Notes under the pieces: model-generated
Told to the model about the DNA's origin: nothing
The model's database searches: none
What the model saw: only the letters and a program-made list of their open reading frames with translations
Translations under genes and position numbers: made by a program
Part shown: positions 28,852 through 40,072 of the stretch, in pieces
How positions within the stretch are numbered: the first letter of the stretch is position 1
Layout: each line of letters begins with the position of its first letter
From: Diplonema japonicum
Taxonomy: Eukaryota > Euglenozoa > Diplonemea > Diplonemida > Diplonemidae
DNA length: 64,000 nucleotides
Direction of reading: 5' to 3'
Assembly: GCA_964019335.1 (NCBI GenBank)
Contig: OZ025662.1
Coordinates: 1-64,000 of the forward strand

Positions 28852-29829
28852 CTACACCTCGTAGGGGGTCATGGGTTTGGGTGTTGGGTTGGTGATGTTG
28901 TCGTAGTCGAAGTGCGGGTCCAACGCGAAGGGTTCGATATCCTCGACCCATTTAGGTACGTCCTGGGGGGGCTGCTCTGCCTGTCTCAAGGTATCGGCAG
29001 TGAGGGGTTTAATACTCGACTCGGGACGAGACGCCTTTTGCTCGAAAGGCGAGGGTGTGTAGATATGCTCAGGGCAGGTGGGTGTGTTAAGATTCCCAAA
29101 CAGCTCAGCGTCCACGTGCTGCATCTCCTCCGTCCGGATGTCCTGCTGTGCCTTTTCGCTTGTGAAGATGTCAGCATCTGTGATGGGCTGGTTCTCGTCT
29201 TTAGTCAGCAGCATGTGGTGAAGCTTCTGCACCTCGTCGCGGTTGACTTCAGTACTTTTCGAAGGTGGTCGTGACCGCATAGTTTTGGCGTCTATTGCCC
29301 AACCGGGTGGGAGGGCGCAGGTGGCTCGTCCTAAGGTTGCTTTGCGAAACTTTCCCTCTGCTTCGTTTTGTCCTATCAAATCGGGGCGTGACGGTCTGCC
29401 TTCGGGGGGTTCTGCCGGACCCTGGACGGGGCGCACAGCAGGCTTCGCAGCAGGCTTGTTCATGTCTGTCCATTCATAGTCCGACAGGTCGGAGATGTCA
29501 TCAGGGTCGTCGGTCCCGACGAAGTTGTCGAACTGCACACGCGACTGCAGCTCACCCTCGTCAAGGATCGAGGCAGATTTCCCTCCAGCAACCGAGATCA
29601 CCTCGCACCCATCATCGTCCACGTCTGCATCCCCTCCTTCTACACTCTCCACGTGCACCTCTTCGCTCACCCGTACACTCTTCCCCACAGTTACAGCCTC
29701 TTTTGCTTTCAACACCTCTTCCCTGCTCATCGGCATCACGCTCTGTACCTTATCCACCCCAAAACTGAACTGGCCAACGAAATCTTCATAAGACTCATCC
29801 TGCAACGTGGGTGCCCATATGCCATGCAT
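28852..29829 (-). CDS. Hypothetical acidic protein (325 aa)
   Basis: I do not recognise this protein. It starts MHGIWAPTLQDESYEDFVG, is rich in Asp/Glu and Pro, and lacks a signal peptide or membrane segment. An acidic patch (DADVDDDGCEVI) and a serine/aspartate run (DDPDDISDLSDYEWTDMN) precede a basic middle part. The C-terminus is notable for short aromatic-acidic motifs, WVEDIEPFALDPHFDYDN and PKPMTPYEV, which suggest a conserved binding tail. Codon use and GC content resemble the flanking genes, and there is one uninterrupted frame, so it is very likely a real gene. It probably is a disordered adaptor, but no function can be assigned. Confidence 0.75.
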   Translation of the reverse strand: MHGIWAPTLQDESYEDFVGQFSFGVDKVQSVMPMSREEVLKAKEAVTVGKSVRVSEEVHVESVEGGDADVDDDGCEVISVAGGKSASILDEGELQSRVQFDNFVGTDDPDDISDLSDYEWTDMNKPAAKPAVRPVQGPAEPPEGRPSRPDLIGQNEAEGKFRKATLGRATCALPPGWAIDAKTMRSRPPSKSTEVNRDEVQKLHHMLLTKDENQPITDADIFTSEKAQQDIRTEEMQHVDAELFGNLNTPTCPEHIYTPSPFEQKASRPESSIKPLTADTLRQAEQPPQDVPKWVEDIEPFALDPHFDYDNITNPTPKPMTPYEV

Positions 29830-29957
29830 CCTCCTGTGGTGCTAGGTGTGCGTGCCATAAGGTATGTGAGATGAAATGAACGTGACTTACACAAAGAAAT
29901 AAGAAAAGGGGGCAACCAGGGGCAGGGGGGCGGCAGGACTTTTCCTTTCTTTCTTTC

Positions 29958-30003
<46 letters not shown>

Positions 30004-30224
30004 CTTCAAAGCGTGGAGCCAAACCAGCGTTCCCGGGAAACCAAAAAGAGAAAAAGAAAATACATATTCTACTAAAAACAAATCTGCACACCGTCTTTTT
30101 TTTTTTTTTTTTTTTTTTTTTCTCTCCTTTTTTTTGTTTTCGACTTTTTTTCTCACTTGTGGCAACCAGCGCAAGAGACCTGAGACCCTTGCCAGGGCTC
30201 CTAGGAGGCAGGTTCACTGGCTGC

Positions 30225-30338
30225 CTAGACTGGGCAGCTCACTTCATGCGGCTCTATACGGTGCATGGTGAGCAGCGTGTATAGCAAGGCAGCCACTGCC
30301 AGCAGAGCACGCACCTCGTATCGACTAGACGGCAGCAT
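30225..30338 (-). CDS. Possible 37-aa single-span membrane micropeptide
   Basis: Inside low-complexity DNA, an island with normal GC content encodes MLPSSRYEVRALLAVAALLY and then TLLTMHRIEPHEVSCPV. It is one hydrophobic span with a short basic N-terminus and polar tail, in the size range of subunits such as OST4 or small TOM proteins. It is on the same strand as all genes. No family is recognised, and the ORF is too short to exclude chance. Confidence 0.3.
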   Translation of the reverse strand: MLPSSRYEVRALLAVAALLYTLLTMHRIEPHEVSCPV

Positions 30339-31041
30339 GGATGGGAGACGGGGACAAAAAATTAAAAGGGGTGGAATGAGGCGGGAGGAGACAAAACTTC
30401 TTTTTTTAAAAAAAGAACCCGTTTCTTTTAAAACAGAGGAAAAAAGAGGAGAAACAATAAAATTGAGGGGGGTGGGGAGAAAAAAAAAACCCCTTTTGCA
30501 ATACTTTAAAAAAAAAAGACATTTAAAAAAAAAGAAATTCATGTTTTTTTTTTTCACTTCTTTAACTTTTATTGTGTTATGTTTTTTTTTCCCTTTTTTT
30601 TGAGCACTCCCTTGTTCGCTCTCTATCCTCCTCTTATCTTGTTCCCATTTTGCACCAACCACAAGAACCTTTCCAAGCAGGGCTTGCCTTAAGTAATTCA
30701 GCATTGCCAAGCTTTTTTGCTCGGCACACTGGTTACCAAAGGTTTGGTGTGTCAAAGGATCTAGTGCGTGCTCTATGTCCTATATGATAATTTGTGTCCC
30801 GCAGAAATGTTGGCGCAGCCCCTGAGGTGAGACAAGTCACAGCTCATTGTAGCAAGCGCACAACCCTTGGGTGGTTAAACAAAGAAATGAACAAAGAGCA
30901 GGGAAGGTTTGGAGAAGGGGAAAAAAAAAAAGTTGGCGATTTTGCAAATTGCGCAAAATCGGGGGGAGGGGGAGGGGGGGTTTGCCTGCGTAAGGTCTTT
31001 TTTCGCATTTACAGGTCATTTTGATTATTGTTTTGTTCAGG

Positions 31042-31074
<33 letters not shown>

Positions 31075-31975
31075 GGAAACCAAAAATTCTCATCCCGGCA
31101 TAGGGAATGACGGGGAACTGAGGAAAAGGTGATAGAAAGACGTAACAGAGACCAGCACAAAGAGGGAGGGGAAAGAGGAAGAAAGAAGAAAAAAAAAAAA
31201 AAAAAGAGGGGGGGGAAAAAAAAAACACATCATTACGCGTCAAAACAGGAAAAAGTAAAGTAAAAATATAAAATTCAATGGAGAAAGAAGAGTGGATATG
31301 CGGTTGTTCAGCAGGGTAGCGAATCCGAGGTGGCTGCTTGGCCCCTCTAGATGTGAGGCGATGTAGGTATTAACTAATGTCTCTTTTTTTTCTTTTTCTT
31401 TTTTTTTTCCTTTCTTCAACCGCCCTGTTGCAAAAAACGAACCCACTGTGTGGCATAAGCACAAAGCAAAAAAAAAAAAAAAAAGGAAAAGAAAAAGTGG
31501 GAAATAAATCAGTGTGATGGGAGAAGTGTTAGCAAACGACCCATCGTTAAGAAAAGAAAAAAAAGGGGGGGGAAGGAAAAAGAAAAAAAAAATGAAAATA
31601 TCTGGAGCAACTCCAGGAACCACAGTATATGGTATAATGCAGTAGGGGTCGAATCACTACGCACTACTTCTTCTTTATGTAGGTTGCTTCTTTCTTTTCC
31701 CTCTTTTTTTCCCTCTTTTTTATTCTTACCGGTTGGTGTCCCTTATCTTTTTTTTTCTATTTTTTTTTTGTTGGGTTCCTTTTTTTCCCTTTTTTTTTTT
31801 TGTCCTACATGATGTAGGTTGTTGCGAATAGAAGAAAAAGAAAATCATTGGTATGAAAAAAAAATAAAAATAAAAATAAAAAAGAACAGGCCAGATAAGG
31901 GACAAGAAAAGAAAACTGCTAAGGGGGGAAATCAATGATCGGTGGGTGGGGGGGGCTTCCAAAGAAAGGGACAGA

Positions 31976-32119
31976 CTATCTGGAAACAAAGAAAAAAACG
32001 GCGGTCAACACCGTGGCCTGCTTGCTGACGAGAAGCGTGATGATAACACGTTCAAACCCTTCACTCCACACGAAGCAAAACCACACCACTGTTGAGCCAA
32101 GTTGAATACTTTGTACCAT
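31976..32119 (-). CDS. Possible 47-aa membrane micropeptide
   Basis: An island of normal composition encodes MVQSIQLGSTVVWFCFVW and then SEGFERVIITLLVSKQATVL before a hydrophobic end (TAVFFFVSR). Two short hydrophobic segments flank a charged turn. Same strand as neighbours. The ORF could also be part of a spliced gene, since CAG precedes GCCACG. No homologue is recognised, and chance cannot be ruled out. Confidence 0.3.
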   Translation of the reverse strand: MVQSIQLGSTVVWFCFVWSEGFERVIITLLVSKQATVLTAVFFFVSR

Positions 32120-32488
32120 CACCAATTATTTCCCCCTTGCAGCTACTATTGTTATTATTATTATTATCTTCCTTTTTGATTTTAACGCTGCCTTCTGATG
32201 CCGCTACGTTTCAGCGGTTACCAGAGCAGGACCGTGTTCGTTTACTTTGCCATTGGTGAGCATTGCATGAGGCGAGACTGAGGATCGAGATGAAATAAAA
32301 CAGATTTTGCAAAAGGGGGGAGACAGAGTGATCTCCTTCAGCTTTACCTGAAAGGCGCAGTTGTTACGGGGGAGGGGCAGAGGAGGGAAGTGATTTGCTC
32401 TTTTTTTTTTTTGTTTCTTTCTTCTTTTTTTCCCCTTTTTTTTCTTCACTTTCTATCCTTCATTGTTTTCTATTTCACTTCTTGGTAC

Positions 32489-35400
32489 TCAGACGTCAAG
32501 GCCAGGGTCTACGTCTGCCTCTGCCTTCTTGCTCACCTGTGAGGTGCTGAGGGACCTCGCGCCCCTCTTCTTCATGGTCTTTGGCGGCGATGTGGAGGTG
32601 GCTGTCATCCCAGACTCGTTCAGAGACGTGTCTGCTTCTGACTCCTTTGTGGTATCCTGTTTGGGGTCACCCTCTTTGAGCTCCTCGTCAGGTTTTTCCA
32701 TCAGCAGTGTGTGCATCTCCTGGCGCTGCTCTTCCATTGTGAACCAGTTCTGGTTCTTCTCGTGGTCTTGCTCGCCCTTGTTGTCCTTCTTCCTAAGCAG
32801 GAACAGCGCAGCAGCAACGCACGAGCAACACAGCAAGATGCCCACAATGATCAAAATGATGATCCATAAGTGGTCCTCATGACTTGATGAAGGCAGCAGG
32901 CACGGCGCAGTCGCGCCATCTTCCCCGCAATTGTTCCCTGCCGCAGTGATGTTGTCTCTGCAGCACTGCACCTCTGAGAGGCTGGCACAAGTCTCGGGCA
33001 CGCCGCATTTCTGCCCGCAACTAGGATGGCAGCAGATGCGGCAGTTTGTAACGTCGTCGCAGATGCCTCCATGTTTGGTGCACTCCGACACACGTACGCA
33101 GGGCGCACTCACCGTCGGTGAGCACTCAACTTTCTGTTCGCGTACCTTCGCAGGGCAGCACTGTTCGTTCCCTGCTTGGCTGCACTGCGCGGTGTCGGCA
33201 CACACTCCGCATGAACCGGCGCAGCATTCTTTGCACTCTTCATCAGCGCACTTGCCCCCATACACATCGCAGTAAGGCGGCGGGACAGCTGTGGTGTTGT
33301 GCGTGTACAGTGTCATGCATACTTCGCACACAAGGTGCAGTCCCGCAGGTGGTGTTCGCTTTCACTATTTCACCCTCGCAACACGGACCCGTGCACGGCA
33401 TAGTCAAGCACTCACCGCACGATGCGGCGCAACAAAATTCGCACGTCGAATTCGGACAGATGCCCCCGTGTTCTTTGCAGAGAGAGTCTGTTGTGCGGTG
33501 GTACGCATATAGTCATAGACATACTCCTGAGACACGGTGCGTCCTGGTCCCCTGTAGGCTTGCAGTACTCCTGCTTCTTGGCAATAGCTGTGTCACAGCA
33601 CTTCTCGTCCATAGGGTTGGCCGTGCATTTGTCGCCGCCACACTCGGAGCACGACCCGTCACAGCACACATTGCATTCACGGTCGTTGCAGATGCCTCCA
33701 ATGGAATCGCAGTTGGCTTTCGGGAGCTCTGTTTGTGGTAATGATGTGATGTGTTGTATATGTACCTCTAATGCAGGGAGCGGAAACTGTTTCCGAGCAC
33801 ATAGCACCTGACTTCACGATAGGGTCAGTGCAGCACAGCCCAGAGGGGTTGGTGTTGCAGGTGAGAGACCCGCACTCACCGCACATCGGATCGCAGCACA
33901 CAGTGCACCTAGAATCTTTGCAAATACCACCATAAGGCTTGCACAAGTCATCTGTTGTTGTAAGTACTTGCGTGCGTAGCATACTTCTAATGCAAGGTGC
34001 ATTGACGCCTGGTCCGCAGTAGACTTTTGTCTTTGCGACTTCTGTGTCACAGCACTTCGCGTCCGGGCTTGTCGAACACGTCGTGCTCCCGCCGCACTCC
34101 CCGCAGGTGCCATCGCAGCATACGTTGCAATCTTCATCTTTGCAGATACCACCGTACGGTGTGCAGGGCGTACCTGTAGTGGTGTGGTGTGGTGTGGTGT
34201 CTTTCATCGTTCTAGCCATACCTCTAATACAAGGCGCCACGGCTCCTGCAGTACCGCAATTCTTATCGCCCTTCTTGATTGTGTCAGGAGTGCACTCTGG
34301 ACCACCTGTCCCGCAAACACCGCAGCTTGCGGGACAGCACACACTGCACGCCTCGTCCTCACATATCCCACCCCACTCCTTGCACTTGTCGTCTGGTGGT
34401 TGGTTTGGGTCTACCTTTTTTTTTGCATACTCTTGATACACGGAGCACCAACGTCAGCTGAGCAGTACTTGGTTTCCTTAGCAATAGCAGTGTCACAGCA
34501 TTCCTTGTCCGCTGGGTCAGCAGTGCACTTGTCACCGCCGCAAGTGCCGCAAGACGCCTTGCAGCACACATTGCACTCTTCGTCTTTGCAGATCCCGTCG
34601 CCGAACGCCGAGCATGGGGATTCTGTGTGTGTTGCCTTGTTTGTGTGTTCATAACATACTGATTGGACAGGGTGAGGAGACGGTAGGCGAGCACTCCGCA
34701 GTGGAAGGGTCGATCGGCGAGCAACACTGAGGGACATGAGTCGTCGAGCAGTCAACCTTCATGCACGAGTTGGGTCTACAGCCGGTGCATGCCATGTTGT
34801 TGCAGTAACCGTCGTAAGGAGCGCACTTGTCGAGGCACCACGACTCGCAGCATACTGTGCAGTTTCCATTGTCGCAAACTCTGCCGTACTGCTCGCACGG
34901 CTTTTCAAGGCTGCATGGTGCGTGCTGCGTCGCACTACACTCATTAGTAACTCCTGTTAGACAGCAGGGGTCTGTTGCAGAATCGCTGCAAGGCTTTGTG
35001 CACTCCGAGCAGTGCGAAGGGCAGCAACCTTCACACCTACCTGCTGTTAGCAAACACTTGCCTGTGAACTCATCACAAGGCGAAGTCTCGTTATCTCTAT
35101 TCATAACATTGATGGTGTGTGTCGGGAGAGATGAATACGCACTGTCGCTGCTGATCACATCACCAAATGTCACTGTGTAAGGGATGTCACCATCGAAGAT
35201 AGTGTCATCCACCCCGCTCACGGACACTGTCTGCGGAACGCTCCAGTCACCTGAAGTGAAGAGGATAGAAGTGGTGTTGAGTGCACCCTCTGTTTTGTCA
35301 CTGACCCCGACATCAAAGGAAACTTGGGCTGTCGGCTGAGTGCGGAGCACCACCGTGAAGATGGCTCCTTCACCGCCCTCGGTTGTGGTGAGCTGCTCTT

Positions 35401-38400
35401 CGGGGTAGATAGCGATGCCCGGTGTGTCGTTATCTATGTTCACACCAAGGATCGTGGCCGTGTAGCCCGAGTAGCTAGGGTCAGTGGTGGTGGGCGCTCC
35501 GATTATAATGTTGTAGTTAACGTCGCCATCTTGCTGATCGTCGTCGACACCCTCGACGGTGAAGGGTTGTGCCACGCCCCAATTGTCAGGCGTGAAGGTG
35601 ATGGCCACAGGCGTCTTCACGGTCGCCTCGCTGGTGTCGTTTGTCGTGATGGACGAGATGGTCACGTCACTTGTTGGCTTCGTACCCAGCTTCAGGTTAA
35701 CTATCTGTGACCTCCCATCTTCAGATGTCACCGCCTCGACTACTGAGAACACATAACCCGGGATGTCGTTGTCCAAGTTTTCTAAAACAACAACAGCCAT
35801 CGTCCCCCCGTATAAGGGGTCGGCCGATGTCACAGCTACGTTCACTTCATAAGGTACTGTGCCGTCGATGAGGTCGTCGTCGGCACCGGTTACTGTGATG
35901 AATTGTGTCACGTTCCAGTTAGCAGCCGTGAACTTCAGCATGTTCGTCCCTGCGATGGATGCCTCTGTGCTGTCGTTCACCGACACAGCAAGGTAGACAT
36001 CTTCAACCGGCTGGGACATGAGACTCACAACGATGTCCAAGCTGGTCATGTTCTCACTTGTGCGTGTCTCGGTGTGGTTCAAAAAGACACCCGGCTTGTC
36101 GTCGTCGCCGTTGATGATCTCCGCAGTGACCATTGAGCCGTTGTATGCGTTGGGGTTCTTGCACGTCTTCACAATAGTAGCGGTGATGTTGAAACTCTGT
36201 TCGCCATCAGCAACGAAGTCATCCACCCCCGTCACCGTGATCACGGCAGGCTGCGTCCAGTTCTCAGAGGAAATGTAGAGCATCGAGGGCTCCGCCACCC
36301 CCTCGCTAGGGTTGGTCGATGCTACAGCCACTTCTACAGTTCCGCCCGGCATCTCCCATTTGCACATCGGTTCAGTGATCATCCTGAACTCTAGTTCAGT
36401 TGTGGTCCCGCTCTCGTTCGTGTAATCAGGGCCTGTCAATGTGTAGATCACACCAACGGTGTCATTGTCCAGTGTCTTCAGCCAGTTCTCGCCTCTATAG
36501 CTTGAGTACAGTGGGTCGGTAGAGTCAGATTCGATGGCAAGTTGAAGGAGGTTGTCGCCGTCGACGAGCATGTCGTCATTGCACGTGACAAGAACAGTCT
36601 GGGTAGCGTTCCATTGGTCGGGTGCGACAACGACAAAACGGGGTTCCACAGAGACCTCTCTCCAGAAGACATCAGGTCTCTGCCTGATGTCCATGCCGCT
36701 GAAAGACAGGTTGACAGGTGCCAAGGGCTCGGACTTGAGGGACAAAGTGAAGGTAGTGACATTCTGGAATTCTTCTGACGTCTCGAACTGCATCGGGAAG
36801 TTCTCGCCATCGACCTCGATCTTGACGCCAGCAGTCTCGTTGTCCACCAACTTCACGGCAGTGTAGGCAACCATGTCGCCTGTGTTGTAATGGTCATCCG
36901 AGCTAGAGTCCTTTCCAACCATCATGTAGTCCTTGTCACCATCGTCGATCCAGTTGTCGATAGCAGTTAGGGTAATGGTCTTAGATATATTCCATTCACT
37001 AGGCTGGAAGATCATCGAGAGAACGTTGACGGCGACTCTTGTAGGGAAAGTGTCATCCACGATACGGGAGTTGTTCTGGTGCTCGATCGTGATCGTGACC
37101 GGGGCTAAAGGCTCCGAGGTAAGGTAGACATCAATGGTTGCTGTGGGCGTGTCATCCACGTTCTCCGTGATTTGCACAGCACCAGGGTCGAACCTCACAC
37201 CGTAGGTGTCATCATCGACGTTCTCTCCTTTCACAAGGAGGGCACTCACCCCAGGATAGTTTGTGTCTCCTGTTGTAGTCGCAGGTCCCACTGTCACAGT
37301 ATAGTTGATGTTCCCATCGTCAAAATAATCCTCCACCCCAAGCACTCCAACTTCCACAATCGAACTCCAGTTCGCAGATGTGAAGACTACCTCAGGGAAC
37401 GGCAGCACGCCCTCTGTGGTGTCGGAGCTCTTCATGGGCACTGTCACCACCCCACCTGCTTCAGGTTCTTTTGAGAGACTCACGCTCACAACGCCCTTCG
37501 ACGACGGAGTTCCTGATTCGTATGTCGTAATACAGATAGGGTACACTCTAAGGCAGTATCCGTCGTCGTCTTGCGTGATGGCCACGATTTTCGTCTCCCA
37601 CAAGGCATTGTACTTGGGATCTGTGGACTCGCCGTTGGACAAGTTGATCTCATACGCTTGGTCGCAGTCTGGCTGGTCGTCATTTTGCGGGAGAAGGGTG
37701 ATGGTCCTTATAACGTCCCACTCATCCCGCTGCCATGAAATTTCATTAGGATCCGGGATACCCTCACTTGGCTCTGCCGATGAAAGCGAGAACTTCACGG
37801 GGCCGGTGGGTCGTGATGTGAGCTGGACAGTGAAGGTGTTCGTGTCCATTCCGGGGTACGGAACAGTGCCATCCTCGCGAACTACAAGACCGCACTCCGG
37901 GGTGATGACCACGTTGGCGATGTCGTCGTTCCTGTTGATGACAGTCACGTCGTCCACCACCATGCCGCTGTAGTCGGTGTCGGTGCTGATAGGCACTGCC
38001 GTCACGATCATGTATGTTTTGTCACCGTCGTCATCGTAGTTGTCGTCTTGCCCGGTGACGATTATTGTCTGGGAAATGTTCCAGTTTGCTGGCGTGAAGG
38101 TCACCGACGTGGGGCTTGCAATACCCTCGTTGGTGTCGTTCGACGAGAGAGGGATGCTGACATCTGCCTTGGGGATCGTGTCCAGTACAATCGTGAACGT
38201 GGCTTCTTTACCTATTTCGTTCGTTTCTAAACCTGTAGTAGGAGTGACTGTGACCCCTACCTTGTCTACGTCGATGTTCACAAGATCAAGAGGGGTGTCT
38301 GGCACCGCCATGCCGTTGTAGGGGTCAGAAGCATCCGCCTGTGCTGGCCCAACGCTGACAGTGTAAGACTTGTTCCCATCCTCGACAAAATCCCTCACAC

Positions 38401-38989
38401 CAGTGATGGTGAAGGTCATTGCTTTGTTCCACTGATCAGGCTCAAAGACTATCTCTGTGACACTTGTGACACCTTCTGCTGTGTTCGAGGACGAGATAGG
38501 GATCGTTACCTTCGACGTAGGGCGCGACTTTAATGTGATGCCGACCAACTGCACGGGGGACCCATTCTCCCCAGTAGTCAGCGGCTTAGGGTACGTCTGT
38601 ACCACAAAGCCAGGCTGAGGGATGGTGCAACGGCACACCCTCCTTAAGTTTGGTCCATTGCCGCCACACGCCACCTGATTGCCATGTCCGTTCGTAACAC
38701 CAATACTTAGATATCCAAGACACTCGCTTGACTCCGTGCTGTATGCAGGCTGTACTTCCTCAAACCATGTCCCGTTCTGTGCCATGTCCCCAGGCGTGCT
38801 TGGACACGCAATCAATTTGTTAAACTCCGCCAAGTTGAATAAATCCCATCCGCTTGCCACTTGGCATTCGCCACCATCCTTAGAGCACACCGCACTACAA
38901 TCCTCTCCCGGTTTTCCTAATCTAAACTCCATCGGCACACCCTGTGCTCCCGCCAGCGTCAGGGCCAACAGGAACAGAAACCGTTGCAT
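32489..38989 (-). CDS. Giant type I membrane protein: ten Calx-beta-like repeats plus array of exon-encoded Cys-rich modules
   Basis: Eight exons give about 2078 aa. Introns are 34623-34659, 34393-34430, 34174-34221, 33952-33984, 33729-33765, 33488-33524 and 33289-33322 (33-48 nt, all GTA...CAG and all phase 1). After a signal peptide (MQRFLFLLALTLAGAQG) and a Cys-containing head come ten ~105-aa repeats, each with E-x-G near the start, a P-x-x-V-x-V strand, F-x-x-x-x-W and D-D-x-x-D-G-D. This resembles Calx-beta or cadherin-like extracellular Ca-binding repeats. About ten Cys-rich modules (G-G-I-C-x-D-x-x-C-x-V-C-C-x-x-x-C-G-x-C ending APCIR) follow, with introns falling right after APCIR. 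A membrane span (WIIILIIVGILLCCSCVAAA) and a ~110 aa charged tail end the protein. It is probably a surface adhesin or matrix receptor. Confidence 0.9.
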
Positions 38990-39267
38990 ATTATTGTTGT
39001 TCGTGCCCCACCTCCTCCTATCAAGCTCAAGTCACAGTGGGGGGAAAAAAAAGGGGGGGGAAGGTAAAGTGCCTTTTTACCCTAACTTTTCATAGTGTAC
39101 AAAACTGACCCCCAGTTTCAAAGAAGGCCAATCCGCAAACCGATAACATTGCACCACATGTTGCTTGGTACCACCGAAGATGTTACGGACGTGAGGTTGC
39201 ACCGCAAAGCCCCGAGAAGCCGCTTTGGCGAGGCGGAAGATTCTCATGTCTTGTGGGGAAGCGTGTG
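38990..39267. other. Short intergenic region with G/A run
   Basis: 278 nt between the giant gene and the MsrA-like gene, with an A then G run at about 39044-39060. No gene is supported. Confidence 0.5.
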
Positions 39268-39933
39268 TTATATCCTTACCGGTCTTCCCTTCCATACACT
39301 CTCTAGCCGATCCTTTCGTTTGCAGTGCTTCACATGCTGTTGATATTTTTCAGGGTTTTTGAGGTACATGAATTGGTGGGGCTCTTCCGCAGGGTAGAAA
39401 GAAGTTGTCGGTACTAGCCGCGTGTAAATGGTAGTGTGGAGCAGCGTTGCTGCAGTGGAGAGAGAGAGGTTGGCAAGGTTGTGTTGGGTGCGTGTGTGAT
39501 AGAAGATGGTGGGAGTGTAGGATGTGCCTGTGTTGCAGAATTGTCCTGTAGGGTTGGTGGGGTCGGTATTTGCCCAAAAGACTTCTAGTAGTTTTTCATA
39601 TGTCACCACAGACGAGTTGAACACGACACGCACTGTCTCGAAGTGCCCAGTTGTTCCTGCCTCAGTGTACACAGGGTGCTGCGTGGACCCACCCATGTAC
39701 CCTACCATAGTCTCAGCGACACCAGCAACTTCATCAAACACCGGCTGCCCTTCCCAGAACCCACCCATCGTAAATGACGCCACCTCCAGGTCATGTTTCG
39801 CACTCACCCTCAGCCGTCCCCACCGAGCGGGATTTGCGATGGCCTCGAATTTCGCATGAAGGTGCCAGTAGTCAATGTAGAACACCAACAGCAGCACAGG
39901 CACCGCTAGCACAACAACCTTCTCGGGTTGCAT
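39268..39933 (-). CDS. Membrane-anchored MsrA-like protein lacking the catalytic cysteine
   Basis: The protein has 221 aa. An N-terminal hydrophobic anchor (VVVLAVPVLLLVFYIDY) precedes an MsrA fold: FTMGGFWEGQPVF, AGVAETMVGYMGGST, HPVYTEAGTTGHFETVRVVF, YEKLLEVFWANTDPTNPTGQ and TSYTPTIFYHTRTQ. Nearly all blocks of peptide methionine-(S)-sulfoxide reductase are intact. In the active-site block, however, the usual G-C-F-W reads G-G-F-W: the nucleophilic Cys is Gly (codon GGG, two changes from TGC or TGT). Cysteines remain at FCNTG and KHCKRK but not in the catalytic place. It is therefore probably a pseudoenzyme or methionine-sulfoxide binding protein of the secretory pathway, unless a sequencing error is involved. 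Confidence 0.88.
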   Translation of the reverse strand: MQPEKVVVLAVPVLLLVFYIDYWHLHAKFEAIANPARWGRLRVSAKHDLEVASFTMGGFWEGQPVFDEVAGVAETMVGYMGGSTQHPVYTEAGTTGHFETVRVVFNSSVVTYEKLLEVFWANTDPTNPTGQFCNTGTSYTPTIFYHTRTQHNLANLSLSTAATLLHTTIYTRLVPTTSFYPAEEPHQFMYLKNPEKYQQHVKHCKRKDRLESVWKGRPVRI

Positions 39934-40000
39934 GTCCCGCCCTCATCCTTAAGGGCTTCACGTCCTGCAGGACGCGCTTCCAAAAGACAATCAAACAAAG

Positions 40001-40072
40001 CCCTATAGAAAACAGGGCACTGTCTACCCAATAGCACTGTCTACCCTATAGAAACAGGGCACTGTCTACTTC
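40001..40072 (+). repeat. Short imperfect tandem repeat at the 3' end of a gene
   Basis: Units of CTATAGAAACAGGGCACTGT followed by CTACC occur twice (from about 40002 and about 40045), with a truncated third copy (AATAGCACTGTCTACCC) between them. The last copy overlaps the stop codon of the gene ending at 40066. Confidence 0.75.

Larger units (their letters stand above)
29830..32488. repeat. 2.7-kb low-complexity intergenic region with poly-T/poly-A tracts
   Basis: Long T or A homopolymers (about 29955-30003, 30097-30121, 31041-31063), G/A-rich blocks, an AAAAT microsatellite (about 31860-31885) and a TTA microsatellite (about 32150-32166) dominate. Most open frames here encode poly-Lys/Phe and are artefacts. 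Two small islands of normal composition with membrane-type mini-ORFs are listed separately. Confidence 0.8.
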
